A DNA stretch of 10,585 bases from an uncultured Ruminococcus sp. (GTDB taxonomy: Bacteria; Bacillota; Clostridia; Oscillospirales; Ruminococcaceae). This document shows, in pieces, positions 6,547-10,585 of this stretch (positions within the stretch are counted from its first letter, which is position 1; each line of letters starts with the position of its first letter). The notes beneath the pieces are model-generated. The model was not told the origin of the DNA, ran no database searches, and saw only the letters and a list, made by a program, of their open reading frames with translations. Both the position numbers and the translations under genes were made by a program. The DNA lies in NCBI GenBank assembly GCA_947174085.1, contig CAMWHN010000054.1, positions 1-10,585 on the forward strand. The letters are read 5' to 3'.

Positions 6547-7174
6547 GGTTAGAAGCTCCTTTCTTAGAATTAGAAACAGAATCTTTTTCTTTATGTTCTT
6601 TATGTTCTAATGCCATATGCATATAAAAATTATATGCCTCTATCGTATAAACCGGAACGAAACCATTTTTTTTCATGACAGAGCTAACAGTATCCTGTAA
6701 TGCTTCCAACATTGCCGAGTGTAAATTTTTTTGTGCCAGACGGCGCATTTTGTCAACGCCTTTATAATCTCGTTCTTCAGAAATCATATCAGCGATATAA
6801 ATAATTTCTTCTAAAATAGACATATTCGCTCTGCCAACCGTATGAAACCGGACAGCATTTAAAATATCTTCATCTTCAATATGAAATTCAGTCTTTAAAA
6901 AATATGCGCCTGCAATGCCATGCCAAAGTTTTTTAGAATGCAATTCTGCAAAATCAGGCTTAAAATCTCCGGCTATGACAAATTCATATTGTTTTTCAAA
7001 AGGCATTTCTTTGCAAATATCATGCACAAGACCGGCAAAATAAGCTTTTTGTATATCCGCTCCATACTGTTGTGCAAGTAATTTTGAAGCTCTTGCGACA
7101 TTACAAGAATGCCGGAATCTTTTTGCTGAGAGTGTTCTTTCCAGAAATGCAATTTTTTCTTTTACTTGATACAA
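6530..7174 (-). CDS. yqeK: YqeK, HD-domain symmetrical Ap4A hydrolase
   Basis: YqeK proteins are HD-superfamily enzymes shown in other Firmicutes to split diadenosine tetraphosphate into two ADP. Metal-site residues are visible: H22 in FRHS, H51-D52 in LVHDICKE, H85 in LWHG, H111 in RFHTVGR and D129 in IADMI. Length is 214 residues, slightly more than usual because of a charged tail (EHKEHKEKDS... to the end) that looks disordered. The start is a TTG (7172-7174). No in-frame ATG exists before H22, a stop codon lies three codons upstream, and AGGA lies about 11 bases upstream, a modest site. It overlaps nadD by 13 bases and the LCP gene by 17, so translation is probably coupled. The placement next to nadD, yhbY and rsfS matches B. 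subtilis. Confidence 0.94.
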   Translation of the reverse strand: MYQVKEKIAFLERTLSAKRFRHSCNVARASKLLAQQYGADIQKAYFAGLVHDICKEMPFEKQYEFVIAGDFKPDFAELHSKKLWHGIAGAYFLKTEFHIEDEDILNAVRFHTVGRANMSILEEIIYIADMISEERDYKGVDKMRRLAQKNLHSAMLEALQDTVSSVMKKNGFVPVYTIEAYNFYMHMALEHKEHKEKDSVSNSKKGASNHAQKS

Positions 7175-7782
7175 TCTGCTTCACTTCCTGTGTACAAATT
7201 TCTTGTTTTAATATATTGTACTATTTTTTCAGGCAAATAGCAAGAATAATTTTGATTTTTTTCAATCATTTTCCTAATTTTTGTAGAAGATACTGCAAAG
7301 CTTTGGGTATTTATCAAAAATATTTCACCAGATTGACGTAAATCTTCGGCAGATAATCTTAAATTTTCATATTCGCCGTCTTCTCTGGCAATGCAGGCAA
7401 GAGAAGCATATTTTAAAATTTCTTGCCATTTGAACCAAGTTTTAAAACTAGACAGCATATCACCACCAATAATTAAAAATAATTTCGCATGGGGCATTAA
7501 TTCAGAAAAATATTTCACTGTATAATAAGAATAACTCACACGATTCTGACGCAATTCAAAATCATCTGCAACTAGCCAAGAATACAATTCAGAAATAATT
7601 TCACACATTGCAAATCTATCTGTTTCAGATATATATTTAATATCTGATTTATGTGGCGGTTTTTTTGCCGGAATTAATTTAATTTCATCTAGTTCCAATA
7701 CATCATGCACTGTTTTTGCTAAATGCAGATGTCCCAAATGAGGCGGATTAAAACTACCACCAAATAATCCAATTTTCCGCAT
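7162..7782 (-). CDS. nadD: Nicotinate-nucleotide adenylyltransferase
   Basis: NadD joins nicotinate mononucleotide and ATP to give deamido-NAD in NAD synthesis. The 206 residues fit the family. The nucleotidyltransferase signature GGSFNPPHLGH spans residues 8-18, KPPHK is at 41-45, the IIGGDML motif is near 104-110, and SSTKIR (165-170) forms the ATP-binding ISSTxIR element. The ATG shares one base with the yhbY stop (TAATG). There is little Shine-Dalgarno sequence in front, which suggests reinitiation by ribosomes finishing yhbY. The product is cytoplasmic. Nothing in it looks truncated. Confidence 0.97.
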   Translation of the reverse strand: MRKIGLFGGSFNPPHLGHLHLAKTVHDVLELDEIKLIPAKKPPHKSDIKYISETDRFAMCEIISELYSWLVADDFELRQNRVSYSYYTVKYFSELMPHAKLFLIIGGDMLSSFKTWFKWQEILKYASLACIAREDGEYENLRLSAEDLRQSGEIFLINTQSFAVSSTKIRKMIEKNQNYSCYLPEKIVQYIKTRNLYTGSEADCIK

Positions 7783-8081
7783 TATCTTGCTAATTTTAAA
7801 TCAATTACTGGTTCTTGGGGATTGCGTTTAAATAACACAAATCTGCTTCCAATTACTTGTACAACATCTGATTTTGTTAATTCTGCCAACTGGTCAGATG
7901 CTTCTCTTGCAGTCAGCATAGCATTATCCAACACACGCAATTTAATTAATTCCCGTTTTTTCAGCGCATCTTGCACTTGTTGCACAAGATTTTCTGAAAT
8001 ACCAGCTTTTCCAATTTGAAAAATTGTTTCATACTGTGAGGCAATTCCTCGCAGATAAGCCCTTTGTTTACTATTCAGCAT
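7782..8081 (-). CDS. yhbY: YhbY family ribosome assembly RNA-binding protein
   Basis: This is a single CRM-domain protein that binds pre-50S particles in the family. The 99 residues are normal for YhbY (YqeI in B. subtilis). Visible family elements are the N-terminal KQRAYLRGIA (5-14), the GKAGISENLVQQVQDAL loop-helix (24-40) with the GKxG RNA-contact motif, LIKLRVLDN (45-53) and VVQVIGSRFVLFKRN (73-87). The ATG has AAGGAG 8 bases upstream and lies within the last codons of rdgB (11-base overlap). Its stop is fused to the nadD start. The CRM domain fold is clear; the exact rRNA target cannot be read from the sequence. Confidence 0.95.
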   Translation of the reverse strand: MLNSKQRAYLRGIASQYETIFQIGKAGISENLVQQVQDALKKRELIKLRVLDNAMLTAREASDQLAELTKSDVVQVIGSRFVLFKRNPQEPVIDLKLAR

Positions 8082-8658
8082 GATTCATGCTCCTTTCTTT
8101 GATAATTTCATATAATTTCCGGAGAGCTAGTCCTCTATGACTAATTGCATTTTTTTCCTCTGCTGATAATTCTGCAAATGATTTGCCTTGGTATAAAAAT
8201 ACAGGGTCATAGCCAAAACCATTGCTACCTTTTTCTTCAAAGCCTATTGCGCCATGACAAACGCCCTCACAGAGAATTTCTTTGCCGTTTTTATCCACAA
8301 AAGCAATTACTGCTACAAATTGTGCTGTTCGTTGATTTTCTGGAATATTTTCTAATTCCTGCAATAATTTTTGACATTGTTGCCCTTCGGGCGCATATCT
8401 GGCAGAATAAACATTTGGTCTGCCGTCTAATGCATCTACACAAAGACCGCTATCATCTGCAATCACAGGACATTTCAGCAAATCATGCACCGCATGTGCT
8501 TTAATCAAAGCATTTTCTGCAAAAGTCTTGCCATTTTCTTCTGGTTCTATAGAAATACCTGCTTCTTTCTGTGAAATAATTTCAATTCCAAGAGAATTAA
8601 AAATATCTCTTGCTTCTTTGAGTTTATTTTTATTATTTGTCGCCATGACAATTTTCAT
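8071..8658 (-). CDS. rdgB: XTP/dITP diphosphatase (RdgB/HAM1 family)
   Basis: The enzyme hydrolyses non-canonical purine triphosphates (XTP, ITP, dITP) to monophosphates and pyrophosphate, keeping them out of nucleic acids. The 195 residues are typical. Motifs are TNNKNKLKEA (7-16) for the triphosphate, the acidic IADDSGLCVDAL (66-77) with the catalytic aspartate pair D68-D69, YSARYA (84-89), NGFGYDPVF (146-154) and the C-terminal SHRGLAL (173-179). The ATG has AAGGAGG 8 bases upstream, placed at the end of ftsY; only three bases separate the two genes. An out-of-frame ATG four bases earlier is not the start. The gene ends inside yhbY. Confidence 0.97.
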   Translation of the reverse strand: MKIVMATNNKNKLKEARDIFNSLGIEIISQKEAGISIEPEENGKTFAENALIKAHAVHDLLKCPVIADDSGLCVDALDGRPNVYSARYAPEGQQCQKLLQELENIPENQRTAQFVAVIAFVDKNGKEILCEGVCHGAIGFEEKGSNGFGYDPVFLYQGKSFAELSAEEKNAISHRGLALRKLYEIIKERSMNHAE

Positions 8659-8661
8659 GCA

Positions 8662-9909
8662 TTAATCCTCCTTTTTGCCAAATAATCTTGAAAATAAAGA
8701 TTTTTTCTTCTTAGGAGCTGAATTTTCTTCCGGCTCTGATTCTGGTTCTAATTCTTTCATAATAGGCTGAATTTCTTCTGTAATTAATTCTGCTTCTTGT
8801 GGCTCAGATTCTTCTGCAACAGTTTCTATTTCTTCTGGCTCAAATTCTTCTGTAACAGTTTCTTCTGTAACAGTTTCTATTTCTTCTGGCTCAGATTCTT
8901 CTATAACAGTTTCTATTTCTTCCGGTTCAGATTCTTCTGCAACAGCTTCTATTTTTTCTAGTTCAGATTCTTCTGCATTTTCTTCAATTTCCACATCACT
9001 AGAATGGTCAAACAATGCTTTTACAAAATCAGCGTTATTAAATTTTTGCAAGTCATCAATTTTTTCACCAACACCGACTAATTTTACTGGAATACCTAAC
9101 TCATTCTTGATAGAAACGACAATACCGCCCTTTGCAGTACCATCTAATTTTGTCAGAACAATGCCAGTAATATTAGCAACTTCATTAAATAATTTTGCTT
9201 GACTAACAGCATTTTGTCCTGTTGTGGCATCTAATACTAACAAAGTTTCAATTGCACAACCCTCTGCCCGTTGCTGTAAAATACGATTCATCTTAGCAAG
9301 CTCGTCCATGAGATTTTTTTTATTCTGCAACCGTCCGGCAGTGTCTACAATTACAATATCACAGTTTCTTGCTATTGCCGCCGTGACAGCATCATAAACA
9401 ACAGAAGCTGGGTCACTGCCTTCGGCATGTTTGACAATCGCAACACCGGCTCTTTGTGTCCAAACTTCTAACTGGTCAATTGCAGCAGCTCTGAACGTAT
9501 CTGCCGCAGCAACTAATACGTTTTTGCCTTCGTTCTTAAATTGATAACAAAGTTTTCCAATAGTAGTCGTTTTTCCTGCACCATTGACACCAATTACCAT
9601 AATTACAGCAGGCTTTGTAGACAAATTTAATTCTGTTTCCTCGCCCATCATATCACTGATAATTTCTTCAATTAAATTCATAATTTCGGCAGGATTTTTG
9701 ACACCACGTTCTTTGACAAGTTTTCTCAAACGTTCACAAATTTCAACAGAAGTTTCTACTCCCATATCACTCATAATCATAGTTTCTTCCAACTGTTCAA
9801 ATAAATCTTCGTCAATTTTAGTAAACGAATTTAAAATAGATTGCATTTTCTGCATCATTGCATTTCTTGTTTTCTGCAAACCTTCTTTGATTTTAGAAAA
9901 AAATCCCAT
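8662..9909 (-). CDS. ftsY: Signal recognition particle receptor FtsY
   Basis: FtsY is the SRP-receptor GTPase that docks ribosomes making membrane proteins at the translocon. The 415 residues start with the helical N domain (about 20-85) and then the G domain: G1 GVNGAGKT (107-114), ADTFRAAA (136-143), DTAGR (189-193), TKLD (253-256) and VGVGEKIDDL (278-287). The NG core ends near residue 301. Most bacterial FtsY proteins carry an acidic A domain before the N domain. Here the N-terminus is short (MGFFSKIKEGL), and a 114-residue acidic tail follows the G domain, built of 12-residue repeats (consensus EESEPEEIETVx, 313-377) and ending in KKKKSLFSRLFGKKED. The ATG has AAAGGAGG six T residues upstream and lies 15 bases after smc. 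The GTPase call is certain; the role of the tail is inferred. Confidence 0.97.
   Translation of the reverse strand: MGFFSKIKEGLQKTRNAMMQKMQSILNSFTKIDEDLFEQLEETMIMSDMGVETSVEICERLRKLVKERGVKNPAEIMNLIEEIISDMMGEETELNLSTKPAVIMVIGVNGAGKTTTIGKLCYQFKNEGKNVLVAAADTFRAAAIDQLEVWTQRAGVAIVKHAEGSDPASVVYDAVTAAIARNCDIVIVDTAGRLQNKKNLMDELAKMNRILQQRAEGCAIETLLVLDATTGQNAVSQAKLFNEVANITGIVLTKLDGTAKGGIVVSIKNELGIPVKLVGVGEKIDDLQKFNNADFVKALFDHSSDVEIEENAEESELEKIEAVAEESEPEEIETVIEESEPEEIETVTEETVTEEFEPEEIETVAEESEPQEAELITEEIQPIMKELEPESEPEENSAPKKKKSLFSRLFGKKED
8779..8973 (-). repeat. Tandem 36-bp repeats encoding the acidic FtsY tail
   Basis: Within ftsY, five in-frame units of 36 bp encode the 12-residue pattern EESEPEEIETVx (residues 313-324, 325-336, 337-348, 354-365, 366-377). 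A 15-bp partial unit (EETVT, 349-353) sits between the third and fourth. The central copies are nearly identical at the DNA level, with repeated TCTTCTG and ACAGTTTCTATTTCTTC words on the plus strand, and the outer ones have diverged. Such a pattern fits slippage or unequal recombination that adds or removes units in frame. Confidence 0.85.
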
Positions 9910-9924
9910 AAAAAACCTCCTTTA

Positions 9925-10585
9925 TTAATTTACTTGTTCTGGCTGTTCTAGTTTTAACAATCTGGAAATACCATCTTCTTGCATAGTAACACCATATAAA
10001 ATATTCGCTTCTTCCATCGCACTTCTACGATGTGTCACCAGAAAAAATTGTGTATGATTTATAAAATTTTTAAGATAACGAGCATATTTCCGGACATTTG
10101 CTTCATCAAGAGCAGCGTCTATTTCATCAAGAATACAGAACGGCGCAGGACGTAATTTTAAAATTGCAAAATAAATCGCAATTGCAACAAAAGATTGTTC
10201 TCCTCCAGAAAGTGAAATTAAATTTTTAATCATTTTTCCAGTAGGAGCGACATTAATTTCAATCCCCGAAGTCAAAACATGTTCTGGTTCAGTAAGAATT
10301 AATTCCGCATGACCGCCACCGAATAAATCCTGAAAAATTTCTTTAAAATTCTGATTAATTATCATAAAACTTTCTGAAAAAATCCGGCACATTTCCTGCG
10401 TAAGTTCTGCAATCATTTTTTCAAGTTCCTGTCTAGATTTTTTTACATCAGCCATTTCTTTGGCATAAAGTGCATATCGTTCAGAAACTTCTTGATATTC
10501 TTTAATAGCAGTTACATTCACGTTACCTAATGCACGAATTTTTTGTTTTATCTCTGCTAATTGTTTTTTTGCAACTATCATATCT
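9925..10585 (-). CDS. smc: Chromosome segregation protein SMC, C-terminal part (gene runs off the right edge)
   Basis: SMC is the long coiled-coil ATPase that compacts and helps separate chromosomes. Only the last 219 or so residues are in the window. The frame is open through the edge, so the Met at 10579-10581 is an internal residue. Visible are the end of the returning coiled coil with the family segment IRALGNVNVTAIKEYQEV, the FGGGHAELILT strand region, the ABC signature LSGGEQSFVAIAIYFAIL, Walker B FCILDEIDAALDEANV with its catalytic glutamate, the H-loop in VTHRRSAM, and the final LYGVTMQEDGISRL. The signature differs from the common LSGGEKALTAIALLFAI, a variant I associate with Clostridia. 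The gene ends 15 bases before ftsY; smc-ftsY adjacency is also found in B. subtilis. Confidence 0.96.
   Translation of the reverse strand, partial: DMIVAKKQLAEIKQKIRALGNVNVTAIKEYQEVSERYALYAKEMADVKKSRQELEKMIAELTQEMCRIFSESFMIINQNFKEIFQDLFGGGHAELILTEPEHVLTSGIEINVAPTGKMIKNLISLSGGEQSFVAIAIYFAILKLRPAPFCILDEIDAALDEANVRKYARYLKNFINHTQFFLVTHRRSAMEEANILYGVTMQEDGISRLLKLEQPEQVN

Noticed and set aside
8779..8973. CRISPR-like array
   Set aside because: The repeats are contiguous, in frame and coding, with no unique spacers; they are protein repeats of FtsY.
10579..10581. The ATG at the right edge as the start of a short SMC-like protein
   Set aside because: The frame stays open to the edge and the sequence enters mid coiled coil, so this is the 3' part of a full smc gene.

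Overview
The window is a compact, AT-rich stretch of bacterial chromosome in which every gene I can support reads on the minus strand, so transcription runs from right to left. The gene content and order, the strong AAGGAGG-type ribosome binding sites, a perfect sigma-A promoter and the low GC content point to a Gram-positive member of the Clostridia. The variant SMC signature (LSGGEQSFVAIAIYFAIL) suggests the Ruminococcaceae/Oscillospiraceae side of that class. That placement is an inference from protein style and synteny, not something proven here.

The right and central part (10585 down to 2470) looks like one long operon: smc (3' part only) - ftsY - rdgB (ITPase family) - yhbY - nadD - yqeK - an LCP-family gene - rsfS - leuS. 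Gaps are at most about 33 bases. Several neighbours overlap (rdgB/yhbY 11 nt, yhbY/nadD 1 nt, nadD/yqeK 13 nt, yqeK/LCP 17 nt), which suggests translational coupling. The functions are chromosome condensation (SMC), membrane protein targeting (FtsY), nucleotide-pool cleaning (RdgB), ribosome assembly or silencing (YhbY, RsfS), NAD synthesis (NadD), Ap4A breakdown (YqeK), wall-polymer attachment (LCP) and tRNA-Leu charging (LeuS).

The left part is a second unit. Immediately after leuS lies a consensus sigma-A promoter (TTGACA, 17 bp, TATAAT, with an extended -10 TG) preceded by a 16-bp A+T palindrome. It drives a leader of about 135 nt holding two adjoining hairpins, then a 57-residue gene for ribosomal protein S21 (rpsU). 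A good intrinsic terminator follows rpsU, and beyond it come yqeG (HAD phosphatase), aroQ (type II 3-dehydroquinase) and pepP (Xaa-Pro peptidase). The terminator probably lets most transcripts end after rpsU while some read through. In Bacillus subtilis the order aroQ - peptidase - efp is known, so efp may lie just beyond the left edge. An AT-rich hairpin with a T run overlaps the pepP stop codon.

This is a housekeeping region. I see no mobile element, tRNA, rRNA, CRISPR array or defence system. The points most worth a second look are the structured rpsU leader, and an FtsY whose acidic domain sits at the C-terminus as 12-residue repeats ending in a basic amphipathic segment instead of at the N-terminus.
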